From positions 492,484 through 517,653 of the forward strand of contig BFEA01000536.1 of NCBI GenBank assembly GCA_003427395.1: a stretch of 25,170 nt of DNA, given 5' to 3'. This DNA is from Chara braunii. Lineage: Eukaryota > Streptophyta > Charophyceae > Charales > Characeae. The position numbers and the translations under genes are program-made. This document shows positions 9,773 through 17,961 of this stretch, piece after piece. How positions within the stretch are numbered: position 1 is the first letter of the stretch; each line of letters begins with the position of its first letter. Below the pieces are notes generated by a model that was given only the letters and a program-made list of their open reading frames with translations, ran no database searches and was not told the origin of the DNA.

Positions 9773-10399
9773 CCTTTGCCACTCAAGAGAGTGACAGACG
9801 TCAGAAGCTTCTTGGGTGTCTGTGGATTCTGGATGATTTGTATTCCTCATTTTGCTACCCTTGCAGAGCCTCTGAGGGAGATGGTAAGGCAAGGGGGTAA
9901 TTTAACATGGAATGAGAAAAGACAAGTCGCTGCAGAAACTTTACAGGAGAAATTAAAAGATGGGGGTGTAGTGCTGGGGGTGCCTTTTTATGATGATGAG
10001 GAGACAAAACCTTTCATCATCGAGGTGGATGGAGGTCCAGTAGCTCTGGGTGGTGTGCTTATTCAGAAAGATGAAAATGAGAAAGAGAGGACTTTGAGAT
10101 TTGAGAGCATGACTCTTAATTCTACAGAAAGAGGTTATACTCAGTTCAGAAAAGAGCTACTGACAATTATCCATAGCCTCAGATGTTTCAGGCACTATGT
10201 ACTACGGAGAAGATTCATCTTGAGGAGTGATGCATCTGCTGTGATTTGTGCCATTAAGAAGCACCAGTAAGTAGATCCAACAATCAGCAGGTGGATTGCG
10301 TTTATCTGGACATTTGATTTTAAGTTGGAAAACATTCTTACTGAGAAGAACAGAGCAGATGGCCTAAGCCGGATTGAATGGAGAAAAGATGAAGAAAAA
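9773..10399 (+). pseudogene. RT connection and RNase H domain
   Basis: In the same frame as the RT. The connection VTDVRSFLGVCGFW (about 9791-9832) is followed by the RNase H core: EVDGG (catalytic Asp at 10028-10030), LNSTERGYTQFRKELL (catalytic Glu region), RSDASA (third acidic residue), and KNRADGLSR near 10350, the conserved end of the domain. TAA 10268-10270 interrupts between the third acidic residue and KNRADGLSR. Assignment to Ty3/Gypsy is firm, but function is unlikely. Confidence 0.85.
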
Positions 10400-10786
10400 G
10401 ATGTAAATGAGACGATTGAAGAATCAACCTATGTTGATAATTTTTTAAATGAAGAGGATGATAGAGATTATAAGGCTCAAAGTTTCTACAAGTGGAGCTT
10501 ATGGCCTGAAGAGAGAGACAACTGGGGAGAGGTCCCTGATGCCTATGTTTATGAGTCGATTATTGAGAAAGAAGAAGAGGATAAATCAAATGATTGGTAT
10601 GCTAGAGTTAACGCAGCAGCTATGGCTGCTCATGAAATGGGGGAAAACTTTGGTTCAAAGGAAGAAGAAGAAGGTGAAAAGAAGGAGGAAGATATATTTT
10701 TCATCTTTGAAGAATACGATGAAAGTTATCAAGAGATTGGTAAGAGGATGGAAAGAAAACAGCTAAAGGTGTACCCACCGAGGTAG
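10400..10786 (+). pseudogene. acidic pol spacer before missing integrase
   Basis: About 125 codons of Glu/Asp-rich sequence in the RT/RNase H frame, ending with EEYDESYQEIGKRMERK and TAG at 10784-10786. In related elements a short acidic spacer leads into the zinc-binding N-terminus of integrase. Here no HHCC motif or DDE core follows, so the element is truncated near 10786. The spacer is unusually long and contains a Trp-rich patch (FYKWSLWPEERDNWGE). Confidence 0.6.
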
Positions 10787-11692
10787 GCCAGATGGTTCCC
10801 ACACCAATCCCGACACTGGTACCAGCTGCGTCTAAAAATAAATAAAATAAAATTAATAATAAAAATTCGAAAAATATGATGAGCGACAACGAGAGGGGAA
10901 GGCCGGTCGGAACCCGACTCTTGGTCCTTGCCCATCGATCCCGTGATCGGACTCCTTGACAAAACTAAAGGGAATAGTCTCGCAGGACCCTCAACCCCTC
11001 AGTTCTCTTCATAAAATGCTCCTTTGTTCCTCCGCTGCCGACTGCTGGCCTCGATCCCTGGGTCTTCGTGGTGTCAGTCCAAAGTCGTAACCTATAGGAC
11101 TAAGCCCAAGCTTGAATGTATCAGGTACGGACTTGACTATAAAGACGTCCGTTTTAGGCCTAAATATGTCGGGTTGTACAAAAGACCGTATTTAGGCACA
11201 CCATCCATATGTGTCGACCCTCGCCGTATGAAGGGGTCAATTCTGTCTGTCGCCGCCGTGCACCCCATCTTTTTCACCAGGTTACCTTCCTGAAAAGGTT
11301 GCACTTTTACCACCTACGCGCCGGAAAAACCCCGACTTTTATGGTGCCACCCGTGGTTTCTACCGTTGACCAATCTCATGGTCGACCTCGGAAGTCCTGT
11401 CTTCGCACCTTACTAATCCTAGTGTCGTAGCAAGTAAGTCAAACAGATCCGATTAACCAAAGCCTAGCTCCGACCCTCACTGCCGGTCTCAAACGTGAAT
11501 GTGTACCGCGTCCGTTACTGCAGTCTCTTTGCACTCCCTTTCTAGCTCACGCTACTAGGCGCAAGCGCCGCTCTCCTAACCAAGCGTCCACCTAAAATAC
11601 CTTGTGTGCCCTCAAAGTGCACACCCACGAACTCTCTAATTAGATCAAAAAGCGAGTGACATTCCCAACCTCTGAGAGTTGGTGGTGGTCTC
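10787..11692. other. gene-free stretch
   Basis: Starts with an AT-rich patch (10831-10877), then GC-moderate sequence. The open frame at 11024-11293 starts with TTG and has no recognisable motif. I see no gene or repeat. Confidence 0.45.
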
Positions 11693-12022
11693 TCAGAAAT
11701 GGGACACCCGTTTGGATACCATTGAAAACGCACCTTCTGCGAGATGCAAGAATGTGGCCAAATACCCTTGTAAGGGTATTCGGACTGATAGCGCTTTGAA
11801 CTTCTTCCGGAAGGACTCCATCCTGCCTGGAGATGGAGTCCTTTCGTACCATGCAGAAAGCGGGTGGCGAGGGTAAGATTTTGAATGCGCGCCATAACCC
11901 CGTACCTCTTCTTCCTCCTCCTCAGAACTATAGTCACGCCGTGTACGAGCCGACGGTTCCTCCCAAGCCTTATCCCCTCTCCCCCCTCTTCCTCTTCCCT
12001 GCCCCCTACGTGCCTCAGGCAT
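11693..12022 (-). CDS. hypothetical Arg/Gly- and Glu-rich ORF
   Basis: A minus-strand frame with an ATG at 12022 and stop at 11693, about 109 residues. It begins MPEARRGQGRGRGGRGDKAW (RG-rich, residues 1-20). A poly-Glu run follows in DYSSEEEEEEVRG, then a C-terminal part spanning both hairpins at 11809-11845 and 11758-11783. The RGG-like start followed by an acidic patch is common in RNA-binding or nuclear proteins and in some retroelement gags, but that is only compositional. Hairpins inside the frame argue for a repeat-derived or chance ORF. A different minus frame (11937-11542) overlaps it. Function unknown. Confidence 0.25.
   Translation of the reverse strand: MPEARRGQGRGRGGRGDKAWEEPSARTRRDYSSEEEEEEVRGYGAHSKSYPRHPLSAWYERTPSPGRMESFRKKFKALSVRIPLQGYLATFLHLAEGAFSMVSKRVSHF
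11758..11783. repeat. 12-bp hairpin, copy 2
   Basis: CCAAATACCCTT (11758-11769) and AAGGGTATTCGG (11772-11783) pair with one mismatch. The minus-strand reading continues GGC..CATTCTTGCA, matching the flank of the hairpin at 4176-4201. See that entry. Confidence 0.8.
11809..11845. repeat. long stem-loop, 12 perfect base pairs
   Basis: AAGGACTCCATC (11811-11822) and GATGGAGTCCTT (11832-11843) are perfectly complementary around the nine-base loop CTGCCTGGA. The stem extends to about 14-15 bp with one mismatch. It lies 26 bp from the previous hairpin. Function unknown; it could belong to a small foldback element. Confidence 0.85.
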
Positions 12023-12330
12023 GACGAAAAACGAGACAGTAACTAAGAAAAAGGTAAGGGACAAGGGAAGTGGCGCTAACGATTGTGATTGAAAAAATAC
12101 TGTGAGAGCAAAGAGAGGCTTACTACTGATAAGGAAAGGAGCACTGTGGTGCAAGAATTGCGAATTGCAAAAGGGAGGAGAAGAAAATTAATTGCGCAGA
12201 TCGCGCGGGATTGCTGCGAAGCAGCGAGGGAGAATGTGAGTGTCGTGAGAATGCGACGGACCAGGTGGCGTAAAAGCCGTAATACGAACTACACCGTGAA
12301 TCGTAACGAAAAGGGAGTGAATGCACTACA
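12023..12330. other. gene-free stretch
   Basis: Purine-rich sequence. The plus-strand open frame from 12089 begins with TTG and crosses into the dispersed repeat at 12331, so it is not supported as a gene. Confidence 0.4.
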
Positions 12331-12412
12331 GCTTGCAGCGCCAGGAGATCCGCACAAAACAGGACGAAGAAGACACTTGCCTCCCCTTCCACTGTCAACC
12401 AGGAACCCGTGA
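12331..12412. repeat. dispersed repeat, copy 1
   Basis: GCGCCAGGAGATC.GCA followed by AAACAG, GAAGA, a C-rich block, CCACTGTCAAC and a purine-rich end. The same order of words recurs at 16720-16795. In both places a GC-rich tandem array lies just downstream. Confidence 0.6.
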
Positions 12413-12458
12413 TCTTCTTGTTGACATGGTAGCATCTGTACACACGCACATCTTTATG

Positions 12459-12876
12459 GCAACTTCCAACATTGTCGCCCTCTTGATAGCGCCCGCTCGC
12501 CGCGCTAGCATGGCACTAGGTCATGCGCGTCGGCGCACGTGGTGTACACTAGCGCACNNNNNNNNNNNNNNNNNNNNNNNNNNNNNNNNNNNNNNNNNNN
12601 NNNNNNNNNNNNNNNNNNNNNNNNNNNNNNNNNNNNNNNNNNNNNNNNNNNNNNNNNNNNNNNNNNNNNNNNNNNNNNNNNNNNNNNNNNNNNNNNNNNN
12701 NNNNNNNNNNNNNNNNNNNNNNNNNNNNNNNNNNNNNNNNNNNNNNNNNNNNNNNNNNNNNNNNNNNNNNNNNNNNNGCAGCTTCCAACATTGTCGCCCT
12801 CTTGATAGCGCCCGCTCGCCTCGCTAGCATGGCACTAGGTCATGCGCGTCGGCGCACGTGGTGTACACTAGCACAC
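12459..12876. repeat. 99-bp repeat flanking an assembly gap
   Basis: 12459-12557 and 12778-12876 are nearly identical (three mismatches seen over 99 bases), with the gap between them. If the gap length is right, the spacing is 319 bp. This is likely a GC-rich tandem array that the assembly could not cross, or a duplicated contig end. Confidence 0.85.
12558..12777. other. assembly gap (220 N)
   Basis: A run of 220 unknown bases. Any open frame crossing it is not real evidence. Single Ns also occur at 14229 and 17964. Confidence 0.99.
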
Positions 12877-13226
12877 GAGCTCACGCACGTGGCAGTGCAC
12901 GCGGCAAACGCCAGCACACGTGTGCGTGTGCGTGACAGCGCGGCGGCATCTGTTTTGAGGAGTATGGAATTTCTCCTCTGGCCTGCCAGTGGACCCCAAA
13001 GGGAAAAATCGTGGAAAAACCACCCTGGGAAAACTTTTCATGGACTCCATTGGACAAAGCAGGGACTCCAAAAAGCCAATTTCTCGAGGACGGGCATTTT
13101 CCCGGGGCCCTACCGCCTAGGCTGAGTCCTGCCAGTTAAGAGGCTTAAACCCTCGACATATCTTTCATTAGAGAAGGTCGATAACCAATAATCATGACAT
13201 ATTATCTACAATACCTTTCATAATAA
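12877..13226. other. gene-free stretch
   Basis: A GC-rich GTGCGTGTGCGTG patch (about 12918-12933) is followed by sequence with GGACCCCAAAGGGAAAAAT-like words similar to those at 17680-18200. No gene was seen. Confidence 0.4.
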
Positions 13227-13269
13227 TCTCGAATTACCTGGGGCCGGTCACCTGTGGATATATCTCAAG
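13227..13269 (+). mobile_element. SINE-like family A, 3' fragment
   Basis: TCTCGAATTACCTGGGGCCG, then GTCACCTGTGGATATATCTCAAG. This is the same 3' end as the family A copies at 668-805 and 4518-4650, without the A and B boxes. A 5'-truncated copy. Confidence 0.55.
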
Positions 13270-13358
13270 ACTGCTGCCGTTTTTAGAAAAAAAGAAAGAG
13301 GTAAGTGTTCATGGATCTCTTCACTCCCCTCAGCGTCATTGGTTGCAGAATAGGGGCT

Positions 13359-13404
13359 GTCATGTGTGCCTTCTGTCATGTGTGCCTTCTGCCCCCCCCC
13401 CCCG
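13359..13404. repeat. 16-bp direct repeat and C-run
   Basis: TGTCATGTGTGCCTTC occurs twice in tandem (13359-13374 and 13375-13390) and is followed by a C-rich run. Probably replication slippage. Confidence 0.85.
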
Positions 13405-13669
13405 CCCCTTGCGCGCCCAAAAAATCGGCCCCGCACGGGCCTCCTTTTGGATGGTGCCGCCAGCCATCTTTCCCCGGAGGCGGAGCCATGAAAGTTGCAG
13501 CTGTATGCGTGCCGCATATTGGATTTCTTAGTGGGGAAGTGTCCTGGTGGTTTTACAACAAAACATGCATTGTCATCAGTCCAAAAATCCTTCGCAGTCC
13601 ACTGTTGTGAACTTTCTGCCAACACTCATAAGCGCCAGGTGTGAAACAAGAAAACAAGTCAGGGCAAAC

Positions 13670-13770
13670 TGGGCCTCAGAATTCTGGAACCACCAACCAT
13701 CGCCTAGGGTTCCGTGAAAGGACGCTTGAAAACGTCACGAATTCTGAGGCCACCAACCATCGTGCCCCGT
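13670..13770. repeat. 60-bp-spaced direct repeat with palindromic ends
   Basis: GAATTCTG followed by CCACCAACCATCG occurs near 13679 and again near 13739. CCTCAGAATTC and GAATTCTGAGG are also inverted copies of each other. No associated gene was recognised. Confidence 0.65.
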
Positions 13771-14008
13771 TTTCTTGTTGGACATGTGCTTTTGCACCTA
13801 CTACTACAACACCTTGAAGAGATCATAGACTTCCTCGTCGCCAGTTTGTGTCCTTCCTTCCCCTTTCAAATCCCTCTATGGGACCCCAAACTCAATGTGG
13901 TAATCATGCTTCTCACTTACTCTCCTAGCAGCCCGGGCCCTCAGAACTCTGAGCCTGATCCGGTCCCCACGCTCCCCACCAAAACTTGATCAGATATGAC
14001 TCTAAGAT

Positions 14009-14077
14009 TCCTACTTTTCCAGTAGCCAACCTCCTACTTTTCCAGTGGCCAGCCTCCTACTTTTCCAATGGCCAACC
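14009..14077. repeat. 23-bp tandem repeat, three copies
   Basis: Units 14009-14031, 14032-14054 and 14055-14077, consensus TCCTACTTTTCCAGTGGCCA plus ACC, with one to three differences per unit. Confidence 0.9.
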
Positions 14078-14215
14078 ATGGGTTCGTTGCCAGAACGACG
14101 GTGGCCAGAGATGGGGCGGGTTGTGGTGCCCTGGAACCTAGCATGTTGGGGGTGTGAGGCCTGGTCGAGGTCTGGCACTGAGAACGTGACAACTTTGGCA
14201 GGTTTCAGATTGATC

Positions 14216-14275
14216 TTTTTTTTTTTTTNTTTTTTTTTTTGAAGGCCCAATGCCCAAGGCTTGTATTGATATTTG
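14216..14275 (-). mobile_element. possible retroposon 3' end with poly-A
   Basis: On the minus strand, TACAAGCCTTGGGCATTGGG leads into CCTTC and then an A-run of about 25 (one N inside, 14216-14240). This is the form of a poly-A-tailed LINE or SINE end. No RT or endonuclease domain was found beside it, so only the tail is supported. Confidence 0.35.
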
Positions 14276-14660
14276 AGAACATTGAGGCCGGGGTCCTCAT
14301 AGTCTACCCGGGGTAACCAGCATATGATGACGAGGATGATGATGATGATGCTAAAACTGATGATTTTCTGCTAAACAGAATCATGATCTGAGCAGTCGCA
14401 GTCTAAGTACTAGTCAATAAGGAAGAGTGATCAGGAAGGCTAATCAGAATGTTCTCTACTCAGAACTACAACATGGGACCCTATCCTAATTGCAGGTATT
14501 TCTACGAATTCCAACAATTTTCATCTGATGTTGTGATGTGTATCAATCCCACCTCTACCCAGTCTCACACCCTCTATTTAGATAAGTTACAGGGCAACGC
14601 TACCCGCCCCAGCTTCGACCATCGTCGGCAGGATTGTTACCGTCGGTCAAATTAGTGGTC
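14276..14660. other. unique stretch with a short ORF
   Basis: Includes a GATGAT run (about 14325-14350) and an ATG ORF at 14449-14655 (68 codons), which reads YPNCRYF and VVMCINPTSTQSHTL. Parts of it (TATCCTAATT.CAG, CAGTCTCACACCCTC) recur near 15540 and 15590, so it belongs with the repeated modules that follow. Confidence 0.35.
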
Positions 14661-15290
14661 TACCTTTCCTCCCTCAGCAATCCCCAGATCTCTCTACAAG
14701 ACCTCAAGCTCCTAGTAGTTTAGGTTACAGGGCGATGCCCCAGCACCGGTCAACGTCGTTCTGGCATCAACTCGACCTAGGCAAGTGCACATTCACAACT
14801 CAATCAGACAATCAGCAAAATTGATAATAATACCGAAAAATAAAGGATTTGATCTAGTTGAGTCCCCAACAGATGACATATTTGATGAGGGTGGTGATGA
14901 TAATGATTGACGTCAGTAGGTATGAATTCCTTTTTTTTTTTTTTTTTGATGTTAATGATAATGACGATTAGTATGTAAAAAAAACTAGAAGATTATGCTA
15001 TATCAACAAATTTGACCTTCTAATCCTATAACAACCCCTAACCCTCCCTGAACCAGGACATTACATCTCAGAGACAATGCCATCCTAGCCAACATCAACC
15101 ATAGCTATCTTGTTCTCGCCACCTTGACTAATCCTGGACCCATAGGTTGTCATGGCAGCACCCCCCAGTTCGCCACTGGATTGTCTTCCTCCCTCGACTA
15201 ATCCCCAGATCTCTCTACAAGGCCTCACACTCCTACCATTTGCAGGTTACAGGGCAACGCCCCAGCTCCAGCCAGCGTCGTTCTGGCATC
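14661..15290 (+). repeat. diverged duplicated module (two copies)
   Basis: 14661-14768 and 15183-15290 align over about 108 bp (CTTCCTCCCTC, AATCCCCAGATCTCTCTACA, GGTTACAGGGC, CGTCGTTCTGGCATC). Both translate in the same frame to GYRA.PQ.....SFWH, so the module was probably coding once. In each copy an AG-ended, acceptor-like stretch precedes GTTACAGG. A partial third copy lies near 14588. Spacing is 522 bp. Confidence 0.65.
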
Positions 15291-15430
15291 GGGATACCAG
15301 GGGCACAAAACAAAGCAACTATGTAGATAGCAGCCTGGATTCGACCATCTCCGAAATCCTATCCCAACTGAGGAAGAAGGCCAAATGCCGCCAAGAATTA
15401 CAGAACACCAGAAAGCTGGATATAACATGA
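15152..15430 (+). CDS. hypothetical 92-residue ORF on repeated module
   Basis: ATG at 15152, stop at 15428-15430. Residues from about 10 to 47 come from the duplicated module (includes GYRATPQLQPASFWH). The C-terminal half (STISEILSQLRKKAKCRQEL) looks helical and charged. No known domain was recognised. Conservation of the frame between the two module copies is the only coding evidence. It may be an exon or a repeat-derived fragment. Confidence 0.25.
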   Translation: MAAPPSSPLDCLPPSTNPQISLQGLTLLPFAGYRATPQLQPASFWHRDTRGTKQSNYVDSSLDSTISEILSQLRKKAKCRQELQNTRKLDIT

Positions 15431-15473
15431 TTGATTTTTTACTTTTATTTTTTCGTGAATATCATAGTTGAAC

Positions 15474-15824
15474 ATGGAAAAGCCCCCCCTACCCACCACC
15501 TTTCCCCCTGTCCCATCGCTGCCTCCGTCGAAAAGAGAATATCCTAATTACAGACCTTCCTTATCGGCCCCAGCTAAGAACAGTCTCACACCCTCCCAAG
15601 TAAACCCCAGAGGCATTCAGTTCCCACCCAAAGTATGCCTAAAACTTACCCCTTACCCTAATCTGCCCCCGCTGAGGTTTGAAATCTCCCCTCAACCCCA
15701 GAATAGAGTATTCCTCACAAATCTGCTCATACCCCCTTCAGGGCCTCACTACCCACCTTGTGCAGCCCCTGTAGAGCAGAGCTCACCTCCCCCTCCAACC
15801 AACCTACCCATTTTTGGAAAATAA
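15474..15824 (+). CDS. hypothetical proline-rich ORF
   Basis: From ATG 15474 about 116 residues, rich in Pro and Ser (MEKPPLPTTFPPVPSLPPSK at the start, SSPPPPTNLP near the end). The plus strand is C-rich here, which by itself makes a Pro-rich frame, so coding is not shown. It shares short words with the 14449-14655 ORF (YPN.R, SL..TPSQ-like). Confidence 0.2.
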   Translation: MEKPPLPTTFPPVPSLPPSKREYPNYRPSLSAPAKNSLTPSQVNPRGIQFPPKVCLKLTPYPNLPPLRFEISPQPQNRVFLTNLLIPPSGPHYPPCAAPVEQSSPPPPTNLPIFGK

Positions 15825-15830
15825 TTCAAA

Positions 15831-16440
15831 AGAACACCAGAATTACTGGTTGAACTGATTGCACGAGAGATATAGATACCAGATTTTTAAAAAATAACAA
15901 TTACAAATAGAAATACAATTATGGGAAACGTTGTGGAGTTCCACGACAGCATCAGGCGTGAGCCGCCTGAACTCAGATTGAAAAGATGAAGGACTAATGA
16001 ATTAGAAATTGATTAACTAAATATTTTTAGGTAATAAAAATACCATTCAAATTGGTCTATCGTGAAGAGCCAAGGTTTAAGGTACGGATGATCAGGAAAA
16101 TATTGGGAAATTCTCAGGATTTTAATTGGGATTTTAATTGGAGATGATAATTACGATAATTTAGATGACATTTGAGAATATAGTTTAGTTATATAAGTGA
16201 CTAAGAATAAAACAGAATAAGAGAATTAAATAGGAATAAATTTGATGAGAGTCACAGTAAGAGTATTTTCGAAAAACAGATTCGTGCATTCCTCCTACAT
16301 AACCCAACCCCTCCCACACCCTTCCCTCCTCCACTTCTGCCCATTATCACCCCAAAAGGAAGAGAAGAAGATGAAGCAGGAGAGAGCCAAGTAGAAAGAC
16401 ACCAAGTGTGAAGGAGTGACGACCCTTGATACGTCAGACG
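15831..16440. other. gene-free AT-rich stretch
   Basis: AT-rich sequence with many AATTA/TTTTAA words to about 16270, then C-rich and purine-rich runs. No ORF of interest, repeat or RNA was seen. Confidence 0.5.
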
Positions 16441-16535
16441 ATGAAGATGATGATGATACTGATGATGAAAATTACCGCCGTTATCCCCACATTATGAAAT
16501 GTGGATGATGATGATGATGAAGATTACCGCCGTTG
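16441..16535. repeat. GAT repeats with a duplicated block and hairpin
   Basis: GATGATGATGA runs at about 16444-16470 and 16503-16522 are each followed by AATTACCGCCGTT or GATTACCGCCGTT, a duplicated block about 52 bp apart. Between them CCACATT (16486-16492) and AATGTGG (16497-16503) form a short hairpin. Confidence 0.75.
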
Positions 16536-16719
16536 GCAACACAATACGAGTGAAGGTCGACGACAAATCCACCAGGACACCGAAACTGAAAGTTGGCCAA
16601 AGTCGAAGAGAACGTCCCACCCCATGAAGCAAAGTATCCTCAGTAACACTGAGGTTACCAACGCCTGAAGGTTCGCGCCGCAAAGCAGAAGCACTAACCG
16701 CCCCTCTCTACCTGCGCCA

Positions 16720-16795
16720 GCCTGCGACGCCAGGAGATCAGCATGAAACAGAACAGAAGACCATCGCCTCTCCCTCCACTCTGTCAACTAGAGAC
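16720..16795. repeat. dispersed repeat, copy 2
   Basis: Matches 12331-12412 in word order: CGCCAGGAGATC.GCA, AAACAGAACAGAAGA, a C-rich block, CACTCTGTCAAC. The 33-bp minisatellite starts about 100 bp downstream. Confidence 0.6.
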
Positions 16796-16879
16796 GCCAC
16801 CATCCCCCTTGTAGAGTAGCAGCGCTCAACGTCCGTATCCCTGTGATGTCACCTCCCTCATTTCCTTTGCTGATGTGGC

Positions 16880-17163
16880 AGTGGCCACTAGCGGCACTCC
16901 AACTGGCAGCACACCGCCCGCTAGTAGCGCTCCACCTGGAAGCGCACGAAACGCTAACAACACTCCACCTGACAGCTCCCCTCCCGCTAGCAGCACTCCA
17001 CCTGGCAGCACACCGCATGCTGGCAGTGCTCCACCTGGCATCGCGCCGGCCGCTGACAGCGCTCCACCTGGCTGGCAGGGCTCCACCTGGCATCGCACTA
17101 ACTGCTGGCAGCGCTCAACCGCGCGACTTGCGTCTGCCCGCTGGCAGCGCTCCATTGTCGCTC
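16880..17163. repeat. 33-bp GC-rich minisatellite
   Basis: About seven units of 33 bp beginning CTCCACCTGGCA and ending near GCTGGCAGCG, from about 16897. One unit is shortened to 19 bp (near 17068) and the last are diverged. Because 33 is divisible by three, several frames stay open (for example TPPGSTPHAGSA on the plus strand), but all are repeat translations. No promoter or homology supports a protein. Confidence 0.85.
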
Positions 17164-17674
17164 GACCGGGGGCATCCTTCTTCATAACCTCGTCACATGT
17201 CGTTCCCGCCATCGCCTCGCCTGCCGCTTTGCCCGCGTCGTGTGACACTGTGTTCTAGCGGAGGGGCGCAGCCCTCCCTGTAGCACCGCGCCCCATCCAG
17301 GTTTCAGATTGGTCTGTTGAGTAGCACCTGGGTATCTGGTTATTGGGTATGTTTCTTGTGGTCTCTTTGTCATATATTATGTTTCTTGTCTGGATATTTT
17401 CTTTTTTGTTTTGATGTGTTTTTTCTTTCTTGTTTTGTTCTGATGTTAAAAAAAAAAAAAAAAAGTTGCCTTCTCCTCATGGGGCGGAGAACCATATATT
17501 TTTTTTCTCATCTCACTTATTTTTTTTTTAACTGACGTTCTGCCATGTCATGGACCATCTTTCACTACCTTCCTACCACTACTCTTAAGGCTATTTGAAA
17601 AAAAATAAAAAAATAAAAAGAAACTTAGAAAAAACTATTTGATCCAATCTCGTATATATACTCCAATTACAATA
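17164..17674. other. gene-free, low-complexity stretch
   Basis: After a GC-rich end of the array the sequence becomes T-rich (17340-17450). It then carries an A17-type run (17447-17464), which could be a retroposon tail on the plus strand, and more T and A runs to 17670. The word CAGGTTTCAGATTGGTCT (about 17298) matches one just before the T-run at 14216. No gene. Confidence 0.45.
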
Positions 17675-17961
17675 AGGCAAGGACCCCACAGGACCGCGGG
17701 AAGGAAAAACTTCGCCACAAAACTGTTTCCAGGACCCCACAGCCTGCCGCAAATGTCCTCGAAAAGATGAAATTTCTTCTCCAAACCCTTTTCCAGGACC
17801 CCACAGACCGAACATTGCGGCTTGGAAAAACATCGTTTTGTGTTTTTACATAGTCCGCGGCCTGGAAAAGTCTCACGGGAGGATTCCTCGCAGCAATTTT
17901 GTGCGAACTGTAGAGGGTAAGGGGGAGGGCATGTCTATCCTGGAAAAGTCTCACGGGAGGC
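17675..17961. repeat. short repeated words around GGACCCCACAG
   Basis: AGGACCCCACAG occurs near 17680, 17730 and 17795 with variable spacing. CCTGGAAAAGTCTCACGGGA followed by GG occurs exactly at about 17863 and 17941, 78 bp apart. The minus-strand translations repeat a phrase like VGSWK.....EVFPSRGP. This is a degenerate tandem array of uncertain origin. Confidence 0.65.

Larger units (their letters stand above)
8266..10786 (+). mobile_element. truncated Ty3/Gypsy-type retrotransposon relic
   Basis: A degenerate pol region in the order protease tail, linker, reverse transcriptase, RNase H, acidic spacer. This order is typical of Ty3/Gypsy (Metaviridae-like) elements. Gag, most of the protease and the whole integrase are missing, and I found no LTR direct repeat at either end. 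From about 9003 to 10786 the frame is maintained across 1.78 kb, broken only by stop codons (9215/9218/9221, 9410, 9770, 10268). Upstream there are frame changes near 8290, 8725 and 9003. It is immobile as it stands. The subparts are listed separately. Confidence 0.85.

Noticed and set aside
8266-10786. LTRs of the Ty3-type element
   Set aside because: No direct repeat with TG...CA ends was seen on either side; both ends look truncated.
11024-11430. Plus-strand ORFs between the Ty3 relic and the RG-rich ORF
   Set aside because: TTG start in the longer one, no motif, and no compositional change from the flanks.
12321-12830. ORFs crossing the N-run
   Set aside because: Unknown bases cannot support a reading frame.
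16843-17258. Pro/Ser/Ala or Leu/Ala repeat proteins on the plus strand, and Cys/Gly-rich ones on the minus strand
   Set aside because: They are frames through the 33-bp minisatellite; mutually exclusive and without other support.
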